40,544 nucleotides of DNA from a virus. Positions 9,918 to 17,602 of the stretch are shown here, in pieces; the first letter of the stretch is position 1; each line of letters opens with the position of its first letter. The notes under the pieces are model-generated. The model was not told the origin of the DNA. It was given only the letters and a program-made list of their open reading frames with translations, and ran no database searches. The stretch lies in IMG/VR virus record IMGVR_UViG_3300042560_001672, positions 1-40,544 of that record, one strand, 5' to 3'. A program made the translations under genes and the position numbers.

Positions 9918-10265
9918 ATGGCAAAGATTAGCAGGCAATTAACTGTCGACTCAGCTCGCAGCGTGGCGGCTTCTGGCGTAACGCCTCCTGTGGACGTGAG
10001 CCAATATGATGGCTACTCCTTACAGACAGTTTTTTCAGGGCTCGCAGCTTCAGCAAGTGGAACGGCGACCATCCAGACCTCTTTAAACGGCGTGAACTTT
10101 TCGGACTACCCCGCATCGGCGCAGACCTTTGCCAGCGGAACCGACAACCTTTTGTGGGAAGTGACACAGAAATTCCACACCTTCGTAAGGCTTAAGTTCA
10201 CTACAAGCGCAACAGGCACAGGAACCGCTACCACAACTTTCTATGCAGAAAAAAGCGAGGACTAA
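9918..10265 (+). CDS. Small beta-rich structural protein, 115 aa
   Basis: A 115-residue Thr/Ser/Ala-rich protein with alternating hydrophobic and polar residues, suggesting a single beta-sandwich. AGGAAAGGG precedes the ATG and the gene directly abuts the preceding ejection-protein gene. No family is recognised. The composition and location between virion genes suggest a minor virion or appendage protein. Confidence 0.6.
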   Translation: MAKISRQLTVDSARSVAASGVTPPVDVSQYDGYSLQTVFSGLAASASGTATIQTSLNGVNFSDYPASAQTFASGTDNLLWEVTQKFHTFVRLKFTTSATGTGTATTTFYAEKSED

Positions 10266-10268
10266 AAA

Positions 10269-10820
10269 ATGAGCGTTATTCTACCCGCATCAAATGACTC
10301 TATCACTTCCGGCTCCAATCTAATCGGGAAAGTTGGTTACCGTCTTGAGCGAGTTTCTACGAGCTTCACTCGGCCATCCGACACCACGGCTTACGCAGTA
10401 GGCGACGCTGTGACAAACAGCACATCCGCTCCCGTTGTTTTTGAGCTTGACCTTGGCGCACTTGGTGCCGTTGCAGGACAAGAGCTTGAAATTCGCAAGC
10501 TTGTGGTTGTGTCGAGTGTGAAGGGCGCAACGCTCCCTCTGTTTAACGTGTTTCTCAGCAACGCGACATTCACAGCGACAAACGACAACGCAGCCCTCGA
10601 CATCACCGACGCAGTTCAAGAGGCTGGCGGCTCTTGGTTTGCTTGTGATGTTCAATTCTCAACAGCGAGCAACGCTCGGGCCTCTTACATCAATGTTCCC
10701 TCGCCGATGATGCTGGCGGCGGCGGATACGAAAATGTACGGCACAATTCAAGCCGCAAACGCTTACACTCCTGCTAGCGGCGAGAAACTCACAATCATTG
10801 CATGGGTTGCTTTGCTGTAA
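10269..10820 (+). CDS. Beta-rich structural protein, 183 aa
   Basis: Starts three bases after the preceding stop, with GAGGACT as ribosome site. It is 183 residues, beta-rich and soluble, with hydrophobic strands throughout and no signal peptide. It could be a decoration or tail appendage subunit. Its general pattern resembles the 172-residue protein encoded before the major capsid gene, but I cannot show homology by eye. Confidence 0.6.
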   Translation: MSVILPASNDSITSGSNLIGKVGYRLERVSTSFTRPSDTTAYAVGDAVTNSTSAPVVFELDLGALGAVAGQELEIRKLVVVSSVKGATLPLFNVFLSNATFTATNDNAALDITDAVQEAGGSWFACDVQFSTASNARASYINVPSPMMLAAADTKMYGTIQAANAYTPASGEKLTIIAWVALL

Positions 10821-10831
10821 AGAGGTGGCCT

Positions 10832-11866
10832 ATGTTTCATTTTTTTAGTGGTGGTGTTCCGCAAAACATATTCAAGAGAGCCTCGCTAGACTTGAATTTT
10901 GCGAAGACAAAAAGTCTTTTGAGCGCACGGGGCGTGAATCATTTCACTTTCACTCGCGCAAGTTCAGCGACGTTTTTTGATGCATCGAAAGTTATGCAAA
11001 CGGCGGCAAGCGACGAGCCTCGTTTTGACCACGATCCATTTACTGGCGAAAGTTTGGGCTTGCTTATCGAAGAGTCGAGAACTCAGCTCCTCGAACAAAC
11101 AGACACGCTCGCAACGCAAACAAAAACCGTGACGGCTGTTGCCCATACGCTCAGCTTTTACGGTACAGGAACTGTTGTACTAAGCGGCGCTCACTCTGCG
11201 ACTGTTGTCGGCACTGGGGGCTACCCTAACCGCCGTACGCTAACCTTCACGCCAACAGCCGGAAACCTTACGCTCACAGTAACCGGAACAGTGCAATTTG
11301 GACAACTTGAAGCGGGCTTGTTTTGCACATCGTACATTCGAAATACTGGCAATGGACAAGTGACGCGTGCCGCAGATGTTGCGCCGATTTTCACGGCTGG
11401 CGGAAACTTTACGTCTTGGTATCAGGCTACCGAAGGCACCGTTTTTGTGGATGTGAGCACACCGAGCACATATAGCCAGACACCGACTTCCGTCGGAATT
11501 GCGTGGTCAATCAGCGACAACACCTTTAACGAGACAGTTTACCTCGGTTTAATAACGCCAGCACAAGCAAATGCGACGATCTTGACGTATCGCGACAATA
11601 GCGCAACCCAAGCCTCTTTAACCCTTCCGCCATACATTCCCGGTACACGGCGGGCAGTTGCTTTCGCATACAGGGTGAATGATTTTTCGGCAGCGGTGGG
11701 CACAACATTAGCAACAGATACCGCCGGATCAATCAATACGGTCAACCGTGCATACATCGGTGCAAACTGGCTAGGGACAGCAAACTATGTAAACGGGCAC
11801 ATCAGGCGCTTTACCTACTGGCCGCAGAGACTTCCTGACTCGCTTCTTCAGAAGGTGTCACAATGA
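10832..11866 (+). CDS. Tail spike / fibre protein with head-binding-type N-terminus, 344 aa
   Basis: The ATG at 10832 is chosen because GAGGTGG lies just upstream. Residues about 47-95 contain FTRASSATFFDA, then EPRFDHDP and GESLGLLIEESRTQLL, a combination widely found in phage spike and fibre proteins in front of carbohydrate-binding or lectin-like domains. The rest (about 105-335) is beta-rich and Thr/Gly-rich, consistent with a concanavalin-like sandwich. The gene overlaps the next small gene by four bases. It probably contributes to host-surface binding; the specific receptor cannot be inferred. Confidence 0.65.
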   Translation: MFHFFSGGVPQNIFKRASLDLNFAKTKSLLSARGVNHFTFTRASSATFFDASKVMQTAASDEPRFDHDPFTGESLGLLIEESRTQLLEQTDTLATQTKTVTAVAHTLSFYGTGTVVLSGAHSATVVGTGGYPNRRTLTFTPTAGNLTLTVTGTVQFGQLEAGLFCTSYIRNTGNGQVTRAADVAPIFTAGGNFTSWYQATEGTVFVDVSTPSTYSQTPTSVGIAWSISDNTFNETVYLGLITPAQANATILTYRDNSATQASLTLPPYIPGTRRAVAFAYRVNDFSAAVGTTLATDTAGSINTVNRAYIGANWLGTANYVNGHIRRFTYWPQRLPDSLLQKVSQ

Positions 11867-12153
11867 GCAACAAATTTCTCCGCTTCGATAGCCAAGAGCA
11901 GTATGAGGGACTTAAGCAGTTTTTTACGGAAGAGCACACAATCGACGAGGTCGGCACCATTGAATCGCTAGCAGGCTGGCATGTGAACTTTCAAGGTCCA
12001 ACTCCTCAAGAGCTTGTAGGCTATTTGGTGTTCCCTGTGCAACACAAACGAGAGTTTTTTGGTGTGCCAAACTGCAAAACTGTTACATATCTCGGCGAAA
12101 TTAACAGTGATATATGTGTGGAAATTGAAGGAGTAGTTTATGCCTTTGACTAA
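11863..12153 (+). CDS. Small protein coupled to the spike gene, 96 aa
   Basis: ATGA overlap with the spike gene implies translational coupling. The 96-residue acidic mixed alpha/beta protein has no membrane segment and no motif I can name. Small genes directly following a fibre gene are often fibre chaperones or assembly factors; that role is only a suggestion here. Confidence 0.6.
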   Translation: MSNKFLRFDSQEQYEGLKQFFTEEHTIDEVGTIESLAGWHVNFQGPTPQELVGYLVFPVQHKREFFGVPNCKTVTYLGEINSDICVEIEGVVYAFD

Positions 12154-12277
12154 AGCACAAAAGACAAAACTCGTTAAAGACGTGACAGACCTTTGGAAGG
12201 AGAGCCCAGCAAAGGCGCTCAAGCTCCTCGTGAAGCTCGCGCAGTTCAAGGGCAAGAGCAAGATCAAGAAAACATAA
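12140..12277 (+). CDS. Small Lys-rich protein, 45 aa
   Basis: A short gene that overlaps the end of the preceding gene by 14 bases. GAAGGAG stands seven bases before its ATG. The product is strongly basic (about 13 Lys) and helical, with a central LKLLVKLAQF stretch, so it is an amphipathic cationic helix. No family is recognised. The good ribosome site, operon position and codon use similar to the neighbours argue that it is real. Confidence 0.55.
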   Translation: MPLTKAQKTKLVKDVTDLWKESPAKALKLLVKLAQFKGKSKIKKT

Positions 12278-12298
12278 TAGCTGAGAAATGGGGACAAG

Positions 12299-13858
12299 AT
12301 GAACATTTCAGAACTGTCAAAATTTAGGGGCGGCGTGTCGGTTGACACGATTAACGAGCTTACAAGCGCAAGCGGTGTAACAGCCGATGGCGTACTTTTG
12401 AAAGATGCTGCAGTGACGGCAACGGGCGGCGTAACAGCTCCCACCATTAGCGAAGCAGTGAGCGGAAGCGGCGTCACGGTTGACGGCGTGCTGTTGCGCG
12501 ATGGCGGGCTTGAGGAAGTGGTGCAGCTTCAGTTCGAACAGGCCACAGGAACACCCTCGACCCCTGCGAGTGGCGAAAGTCTTTTTTATGTGAAAAACGA
12601 CGGTGTGGCGTACCTCCTGAACAGCGACGGCGTGGAAACACCCGTAGGCGGCGGCAACACTATCGACCGCATCACGCAGAACAGCCACAACTTCGATGTT
12701 GGAAACTTGGTTTACCTGAACGGCTCTACCTTCGCCCTTGCCAACGCAAGCGGTGCCACCACTGCAGAAATTGCGGGCATGGTTTACCGTGATATCGGCA
12801 CAAATAATTTTGAGTTGACCACAGGCGGCGAAGTGAACGGCCTTGCAGCGGCAGCGTTCTCAGAAGGCACAATTCCTGCAGCGGGTACGGTGTGCTTTTT
12901 GAACACCACTAGCACAACAGGGGCCGGACTCCTCACGGTGACAGAGCCAAGCGTGGTGGGGCAGATTAGCAAGCCATGCGCCATCGTGAAGGCAAGCGGC
13001 ACCACGGCTTCGGTGTACTTTTTCAACATGCGCGGCACCACCGTAGGCGGCACGAACCTTTACAGCACTATCAGCCTTGCAAACAATGACACGACAACAT
13101 TCCACACCATCCAAGGTGATGCCGGCACAGGCGGCTGGCTTTCTGGCACAATCAAAATTGACGCCACGACAGACTACGCTATCCCGTTTTTCTGCTTCTT
13201 CTCACGGCAATTAGACGGCACGACATACAACGTGGCAGCAAGTTACGGCTCTGATATTCCTTCAGGCCTCAGCATCACAAACAGCGGCAGCTCAGTGCAA
13301 GTGGTGATGCCAAACGTGAGCGGATTCAGCTCTGCCAGCGTGACCTATTGCGTGCAGGCTGCAGCGAACGGCACGACATTGCCAGTGAGTGTGAGCGCAT
13401 CGAGTGTCCTCGGCTCCACAAGCGGCGTTGCTCCTGCGGCGGGGGTGATTGGGCAGACTGAAACAGCGAACGCCGGCGGAGTTACTGCTAGTGGGGTTAA
13501 CTCTACCGCAACAATCGCATCGCTATCTCTTAGCGTTGGAACATGGGTGATTACTGCGTGTGATACCTGTTACAACGGTACGCGGCCAGGAACATCATCA
13601 GTTGCAGGTGGAGCAGACATCTATAATTCAACTGACGCATCTGTTCTGCTTTCGGGAAGACTCGCGGCAATATGGAATCCATCGACGAGCGATTCTGACC
13701 AAGTATTTTTCGTTTCTAATTTGTCCACAATTGTTACTCTTAACGGGACAAAAACGATACAGTTTAGGGTTAGATGTGATGACGTTGGCGGAGCTACTGG
13801 AACACCAACAGCCAACTCTCGTGGATATGGAAAACTACAGGCAATCCGCATCGGCTAA
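12299..13858 (+). CDS. Tail fibre protein with repeated N-terminal GVT-DGVLL module, 519 aa
   Basis: The N-terminal 65 residues carry two copies of an approximately 28-residue unit: GVTADGVLLKDAAV and GVTVDGVLLRDGG, each preceded by a TINE- or TISE-type segment. This unit is common at the base of phage tail fibres and probably trimerises. Residues about 75-270 form a repetitive beta region, and the C-terminal 150 residues are a separate beta domain with more AT-rich codons, as expected for an exchangeable receptor-binding tip. The gene is followed by the motif shared with the next two fibre genes. Confidence 0.7.
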   Translation: MNISELSKFRGGVSVDTINELTSASGVTADGVLLKDAAVTATGGVTAPTISEAVSGSGVTVDGVLLRDGGLEEVVQLQFEQATGTPSTPASGESLFYVKNDGVAYLLNSDGVETPVGGGNTIDRITQNSHNFDVGNLVYLNGSTFALANASGATTAEIAGMVYRDIGTNNFELTTGGEVNGLAAAAFSEGTIPAAGTVCFLNTTSTTGAGLLTVTEPSVVGQISKPCAIVKASGTTASVYFFNMRGTTVGGTNLYSTISLANNDTTTFHTIQGDAGTGGWLSGTIKIDATTDYAIPFFCFFSRQLDGTTYNVAASYGSDIPSGLSITNSGSSVQVVMPNVSGFSSASVTYCVQAAANGTTLPVSVSASSVLGSTSGVAPAAGVIGQTETANAGGVTASGVNSTATIASLSLSVGTWVITACDTCYNGTRPGTSSVAGGADIYNSTDASVLLSGRLAAIWNPSTSDSDQVFFVSNLSTIVTLNGTKTIQFRVRCDDVGGATGTPTANSRGYGKLQAIRIG

Positions 13859-13882
13859 ACCCCACCCTGCGTGATGTGGGGT
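13856..13882 (+). repeat. Conserved motif after fibre-gene stop, copy 1, with hairpin
   Basis: TAAACCCCACCC begins at the stop codon. ACCCCAC (13859-13865) pairs with GTGGGGT (13876-13882), giving a 7-bp hairpin with a 10-base loop. The following bases are AT-rich but lack a clear T-run, so terminator function is uncertain. Copies 2 and 3 stand behind the next two genes. Confidence 0.5.
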
Positions 13883-13911
13883 GATACTTATTTATCTAGG
13901 AGAACAATAAC

Positions 13912-14358
13912 ATGGCAAATAAACCGATTATAATGCCCGATGGGGTTGGCTTTGGTGACGAGACTTTGAGCAAGTATGACGAGGGGACTTGGGCTGTTTC
14001 TTGGACTGCCACAAGCGGCACTGCTCCAAGCATCGGCAACGGGTCTCTAACAGGTAATTATACGAGAATAGGCAGACAAGTCACCGCAACAATCAAGCTA
14101 CAAATTGGAAGCACAACCGTAACAGGGAGCGCAGGCTTTTGGAGGTTTTCTGTTCCTTTTACAGCGGCAGTAACAGGAACTGGAAGCGTAGCAATTACTG
14201 ACGCTGGTGCCGGGTATTTTGGAGCTATTGTGGAGTTTATAGACTTGAACAATATAATCGGATTAATACCTGGCACTGCTGACGTTGTGAGTTACGCAAA
14301 GCCGATGACATGGACATCTCCCGATGTCCTAGTGGTAAGCTTTTCATACTTCATATAA
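13912..14358 (+). CDS. Tail fibre / receptor-binding module, 148 aa
   Basis: A 148-residue beta-rich protein. The pattern DEGTWAVSWTATSG, then IGNGSLTGNYTRIGRQVTA at about residues 23-62, matches a module widely seen at the C-terminal end of phage tail fibres. Here it is a free-standing gene with its own AGGAGAACAATAAC ribosome site. It is flanked by fibre genes carrying the same post-stop motif, which suggests an exchangeable cassette. It probably binds the host surface as part of a fibre complex. Confidence 0.65.
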   Translation: MANKPIIMPDGVGFGDETLSKYDEGTWAVSWTATSGTAPSIGNGSLTGNYTRIGRQVTATIKLQIGSTTVTGSAGFWRFSVPFTAAVTGTGSVAITDAGAGYFGAIVEFIDLNNIIGLIPGTADVVSYAKPMTWTSPDVLVVSFSYFI

Positions 14359-14370
14359 CCCCACGTTACG
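14356..14370 (+). repeat. Conserved motif after fibre-gene stop, copy 2
   Basis: TAACCCCACGTTACG starts exactly at the stop codon of the 148-residue fibre gene. It shares TAACCCCAC with copy 3 and AACCCCAC with copy 1. No hairpin partner is seen nearby. Confidence 0.5.
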
Positions 14371-14404
14371 AGTAAAACAAAGGATTTATTAAGGAGAACA
14401 TACA

Positions 14405-14947
14405 ATGCCATCAGCAATAGCAACACCCGTCTATCAGGCCAAGGTGTCAAACCTCACCGATTCAAACAATCAAAGCTTCACACAATTCATGCCAGCCGGT
14501 GCCGTGCTTCCATTCGCAGGCGCAGCAGCTCCTACAGGCTATTTGCTTTGTGATGGTTCAGCTGTATCGAGAACAACCTACGCAGCTTTGTTTGCAGTTC
14601 TGAGCACTACGTTTGGTGTTGGAGATGGGAGTACAACATTTAACCTTCCAGACATGCGTGAAACTGCGCCTGTTGGCGTGGGGACTCGTGGGACTGGCGT
14701 TACTGCTCATGATACTTATACTCTCGGTCAGTTCAAAGACGACCAGATGCAGGGGCATGTCCACCAAGTACCATCCAGCGCGGGGGCAGTAACCGCAGGA
14801 AGCACTTCAGTTGCCAGCACATCAACAACGGCAGTCAATGTCGTTCTTACGGCTCAAATACTTACTGACGGCACAAACGGTACACCTCGCACTGGCACAA
14901 CCACGCACGGTAAACAGATTGGCTTGAACTACATCATCAAGACGTAA
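14405..14947 (+). CDS. Tail collar-domain fibre protein, 180 aa
   Basis: Residues about 31-92 contain GAVLPFAGAAAPTGYLLCDG followed by YAALFAVL, then GDGSTTFNLPDMRE. This is the signature of the phage tail collar domain, found in short tail fibres and microcystin-dependent-type proteins. The C-terminal part (about 110-180) is Thr/Ser/Gly-rich with a His-containing GHVH segment and ends in GLNYIIKT, typical of trimeric fibre tips. AAGGAGAACATACA precedes the ATG. It is the last of three fibre genes. Confidence 0.85.
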   Translation: MPSAIATPVYQAKVSNLTDSNNQSFTQFMPAGAVLPFAGAAAPTGYLLCDGSAVSRTTYAALFAVLSTTFGVGDGSTTFNLPDMRETAPVGVGTRGTGVTAHDTYTLGQFKDDQMQGHVHQVPSSAGAVTAGSTSVASTSTTAVNVVLTAQILTDGTNGTPRTGTTTHGKQIGLNYIIKT

Positions 14948-14959
14948 CCCCACCCAACG
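14945..14959 (+). repeat. Conserved motif after fibre-gene stop, copy 3
   Basis: TAACCCCACCCAACG begins at the stop codon of the collar-domain gene. It is the third occurrence in the same position relative to a fibre-gene stop. Confidence 0.5.
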
Positions 14960-14983
14960 CACAAAAAGAGGATCAGGGTATTG

Positions 14984-15053
14984 CCGTGAGTTTGGCACCT
15001 TCCAGTGGTGCCGCAATCTGCCCTGTGGTACCATGAATCATCACTCACGGAGG
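14984..15053 (+). promoter_or_regulatory. Structured mRNA leader that sequesters the lysis-lipoprotein ribosome site
   Basis: CCGTGAGT (14984-14991) is perfectly complementary to ACTCACGG (15043-15050), and the latter contains the first two bases of the SD sequence GGAGG (15049-15053). Inside this 8-bp helix, GGTGCC (15007-15012) can pair either with GGCACC upstream (14994-14999, 7-base loop) or, as TGGTGCC, with GGTACCA downstream (15027-15033, one G-U pair). The two inner folds exclude each other. A 9-codon reading frame (15033-15062) overlaps the lipoprotein ATG; its translation would open the outer helix. Pairing is read from the sequence; regulation is inferred. Confidence 0.5.
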
Positions 15054-15058
15054 CCAGC

Positions 15059-15232
15059 ATGAGACTTTTCCTTCTCCTCATTTTCGCCGCAACAATGCTT
15101 CCGGCTTGCGCCAGTTCCTACGCATCAAAGTGTATTGAGTGGCAAGCCAAAGAATCCCACTACGAGCTTGCTATCGGAAGCCTTCGCCGTGTTGACACGT
15201 TTTCATGTACTGCATTCAGTGAGGCTCCGTGA
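15059..15232 (+). CDS. Small lipoprotein, candidate outer-membrane spanin subunit, 57 aa
   Basis: Starts at the ATG after GGAGG. A short signal peptide (MRLFLLLIFAATM) ends in the lipobox LPAC with the modified Cys at residue 17, leaving about 40 mature residues with two more Cys. Proline at -2 in the lipobox is unusual. Small lipoproteins next to an endolysin are typically o-spanins, which disrupt the outer membrane in the last step of lysis of Gram-negative hosts. The next gene overlaps by one base and encodes a membrane-anchored coil, a plausible partner, although the order is the reverse of the usual Rz/Rz1 arrangement. Translation is probably controlled by the upstream RNA structure. Confidence 0.6.
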   Translation: MRLFLLLIFAATMLPACASSYASKCIEWQAKESHYELAIGSLRRVDTFSCTAFSEAP

Positions 15233-15507
15233 TGACACCCGAACAAGGAATTGCCATCGCAGCAACAGGCGTAGTGGGGCTTCTGAGCTTCTTTTTGCGC
15301 TCTGCTTTTGCGTCGATAACTACCCGACTGGACAAACTTGAGGCGGGCCTTGTGGAACTCATTGCAGAGATGCGGGCTAGCAACGTCATTGGGAACACCA
15401 ACGCGGCTGAAATTCAAATCCTTCGCCAGCGCTACCATGAGCTATCAAACGAGCTTCAGAGCCATAAATTCATCATCGACAAATGCAAACAGTGTAACGG
15501 GAAGTAA
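15232..15507 (+). CDS. Membrane-anchored coiled-coil protein (i-spanin or holin-accessory candidate), 91 aa
   Basis: The ATG at 15232 overlaps the stop of the lipoprotein gene (TGATG); a GTG three bases earlier is an alternative. Residues about 6-26 form one transmembrane helix (GIAIAATGVVGLLSFFL). The remainder is a charged heptad-like coil ending in a CKQC pair. This topology fits an inner-membrane spanin with a periplasmic coil, or a small membrane lysis accessory protein. The pairing with a lipoprotein favours the spanin reading. Confidence 0.55.
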   Translation: MTPEQGIAIAATGVVGLLSFFLRSAFASITTRLDKLEAGLVELIAEMRASNVIGNTNAAEIQILRQRYHELSNELQSHKFIIDKCKQCNGK

Positions 15508-15509
15508 CC

Positions 15510-15707
15510 ATGGACATCAACCTCTGCCCTCATTGTGATGGCGAAGGTTTACACCCCGTGCTACCATGGAGCGCTGTGTTTGTGATTTGCCGTTGCATGG
15601 AGGAGAGAGAATATGGAAACGAAGTTGATTCTTTGCCCGACAATTCTTGCGGATGTGCTCGTGAGTCTCGGAGTAGCGAAGCTCCCAGAAGCCCCAAAAC
15701 AACCTGA
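15510..15707 (+). CDS. Small Cys-rich protein overlapping the endolysin start, 65 aa
   Basis: The ATG stands two bases after the preceding stop with GGGAAG as ribosome site. Residues 6-30 contain CPHCDGEG and CRC, a possible small zinc site like those of DnaJ-type Cys modules. The last 30 residues overlap the start of the endolysin gene in another frame and look like unconstrained read-through, so the functional part may be only the first 35 residues. Reality is moderately supported by spacing and the Cys pattern. Confidence 0.45.
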   Translation: MDINLCPHCDGEGLHPVLPWSAVFVICRCMEEREYGNEVDSLPDNSCGCARESRSSEAPRSPKTT

Positions 15708-16716
15708 GCCCGTGAAGCCCTTGTGGCAACAGTTCGTCGCCGCCGTAAAAGCAAGCGACATGACCGATGCCATGAAAGTGGCTTGCGTGGCGCAGGCAAT
15801 CAATGAATCAGGGCGTGGGACTTCTCGCGTGGCCAAAGAGTGTAACAACTTCTGGGGAATTAAGATGCGCTCGGAGCTTGACGGGCTTGCTGTTGGCAGG
15901 CGTGTTGAGGTGACCTCCGAAACAGAAGGATGGGCTGTGTTCGCACAGTTCCCTGACGTTGCTACCGGCATCAAAGGGTGGCTCAAGTTCCTCACTCGCT
16001 CTTATTACAAAGGGTGGGAAGCCTACAAAGACGACGCTGCAGGATTCATTCGACACATCGGAAAGTCGTGGACGCCTAAGAAAACATACGCCGATGAGGT
16101 TATCCGTGGCTTTGGAGAATCGGAGATATTGCTCGGCATTAGGCTAGAAAAGACTGATAAAGAACCGACAAAAGACAAGCCAGTCTTTGGACTCAACGCG
16201 GGCCACGCTGGCACGACAGGCGCAAGTGGAAAGAACAAAGCCATCCAAGAGCACGTCGAGAACGCTGTGCAACGGGACTTTGTTGGCGCTGAACTTCGCA
16301 AAGCCGGGTTCGAGACTGTGAATATCGACCAGACTCAATTCAAAGGAGACTTGCTCGCTACGGGAAAGGCTTTTGGCAAGGTTGATATCGGCGTCTCGTT
16401 TCACCAAAATGCAGCGGACGGGGTGGAACATGGTGACGAAGTGCTGGTTGGAAGTCCCGCAACAGCGGCATCAAAAGAGCTAGCAGCGAAACTTTCGGCG
16501 GCGATGTCAAAGGCCCTTGGAATAAAAGACCGTGGCGTAAAGGATAAGAGCGTGGCCATCATTGCAGGCGCAAGGCAGGCAGGATGCCCGTGCTTTGTTC
16601 TTACCGAATGTCAATTTATCGACGATGAGACTGACCCCGTTGCGGCGCGTGAAAAGACTTTGAAAGCGGCCAAGGCCATTGCTGACACCCTCATTGCACA
16701 TGCGAGGACGCTGTGA
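15613..16716 (+). CDS. Two-domain endolysin: glucosaminidase plus N-acetylmuramoyl-L-alanine amidase
   Basis: A 367-residue protein with a GGAGGAGAGAGA ribosome site. The N-terminal domain (about 38-170) has AQAINESGRGTS, with Glu65 as the candidate catalytic acid, and NNFWGIK, the hallmarks of the beta-N-acetylglucosaminidase / lysozyme-like family. The C-terminal domain (about 190-365) fits the zinc amidase_3 family: LNAGHAG (His198), VSFHQNA (His264) and VLTECQF (Glu332) correspond to the zinc ligands and catalytic Glu. The first domain would cut glycan strands and the second the sugar-peptide bond. No signal peptide or clear membrane anchor is seen, so export probably needs a holin. The stop overlaps the methyltransferase start by four bases (GTGA). 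Confidence 0.88.
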   Translation: METKLILCPTILADVLVSLGVAKLPEAPKQPEPVKPLWQQFVAAVKASDMTDAMKVACVAQAINESGRGTSRVAKECNNFWGIKMRSELDGLAVGRRVEVTSETEGWAVFAQFPDVATGIKGWLKFLTRSYYKGWEAYKDDAAGFIRHIGKSWTPKKTYADEVIRGFGESEILLGIRLEKTDKEPTKDKPVFGLNAGHAGTTGASGKNKAIQEHVENAVQRDFVGAELRKAGFETVNIDQTQFKGDLLATGKAFGKVDIGVSFHQNAADGVEHGDEVLVGSPATAASKELAAKLSAAMSKALGIKDRGVKDKSVAIIAGARQAGCPCFVLTECQFIDDETDPVAAREKTLKAAKAIADTLIAHARTL

Positions 16717-17444
16717 GCCGCTTCACTCTTTACCACGGCGACTGTCTCAAAGAGATGAGCAAGATACCCGATGGCTCTGTCGATATGATTCTTGCTGATC
16801 TCCCCTACGGCACCACGGCGTGCAAGTGGGATAACGTGATACCATTTGAGCCATTGTGGGCGCATTATTGGCGAGTGTTGAAACCAAACGGCGCGGTGGT
16901 TTTGTTTGGCAGTGAGCCTTTCAGTTCTCACTTGAGGATGTCGCAGATAAAGCACTACAAGTATGATTGGATATGGAACAAAAAAATTCCGTCGGGAATG
17001 AGCTATGCAAAATTTCAACCAATGCGCCAACACGAAATAATTTCTGTTTTTTATTTGAAGGGGTGTTTTTATCCGCAAAAAGAAAAGAGAGATAAACCGA
17101 TAAAATCTGGCGGCGTGAAAAAATCAGAAACAGCGCCAATAAAATATAAGGATCAAAATTTCAATAAAACCTATGAAGAAAAAAACCCGACAACAATCAT
17201 AGAATTTATGAAAATCAGGGAAGGCGCACAACACCCCACCCAAAAGCCCGTAGCACTTCTCGAATACCTGATCCGCACCTACACTCTCGAAGGCGATACA
17301 GTTCTCGACAACACAATGGGCAGCGGTAGCACGGGAGTTGCGTGTGTGAATACGGGGCGCAATTTCATAGGCGTTGAGATGGACGATAAGTATTTTGAGA
17401 TAGCAAAAGAACGGATTGAGAAGGCAAGGGAGGTGTTATTTTGA
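16713..17444 (+). CDS. Orphan DNA methyltransferase (N6-adenine / N4-cytosine, beta-type order)
   Basis: A 243-residue protein starting with GTG coupled to the endolysin stop. The catalytic motif IV variant DLPYG is at about residues 29-33. The motif X-like HPTQKPVALLEYLIR is near 175-189, and the AdoMet-binding motif I (DNTMGSGSTG) and following GVEMD lie near 197-222. Motif order IV then I is that of the beta class (N6_N4_Mtase family). The middle of the gene (about 16960-17220), where the target-recognition region should lie, is far richer in A and T than its flanks, suggesting a swapped specificity segment. No cognate restriction enzyme is nearby, so protection of phage DNA from host restriction is the likely use. 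Confidence 0.88.
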   Translation: MSRFTLYHGDCLKEMSKIPDGSVDMILADLPYGTTACKWDNVIPFEPLWAHYWRVLKPNGAVVLFGSEPFSSHLRMSQIKHYKYDWIWNKKIPSGMSYAKFQPMRQHEIISVFYLKGCFYPQKEKRDKPIKSGGVKKSETAPIKYKDQNFNKTYEEKNPTTIIEFMKIREGAQHPTQKPVALLEYLIRTYTLEGDTVLDNTMGSGSTGVACVNTGRNFIGVEMDDKYFEIAKERIEKAREVLF

Positions 17445-17602
17445 ACGAAATTGTTGATGCAAACGGCAATCCCACATCAGTGCTGTGCGTCTCTCCTGCA
17501 GGCGAGGAGCTTGTTTGCCGCACAAAAGAAGAGCTTGCGGAAGCGTTCGCCAAGTGGCCCGCTTGTCAACTTTGGTTTGGAAAGGAATCACGCGATGAAT
17601 GA
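17441..17602 (+). CDS. Small protein with TTG start, 53 aa
   Basis: Starts at TTG in a TTGA overlap with the methyltransferase stop, preceded by GGGAGGT at seven bases. The 53-residue product is acidic with two internal Cys and an EELAEAFAKWP helix. Codon use matches the neighbours and it overlaps the next gene by eight bases. No family is recognised. It is too short for usual length thresholds and the start is non-standard, but the spacing argues for a real gene. Confidence 0.55.
   Translation: MNEIVDANGNPTSVLCVSPAGEELVCRTKEELAEAFAKWPACQLWFGKESRDE

Noticed and set aside
13859-13882. Hairpin behind the first fibre gene as an intrinsic terminator
   Set aside because: Stem is good but a continuous T-run is missing; kept only as part of the repeated motif.
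16713-17444. Complete restriction-modification system
   Set aside because: No restriction endonuclease gene accompanies the methyltransferase.
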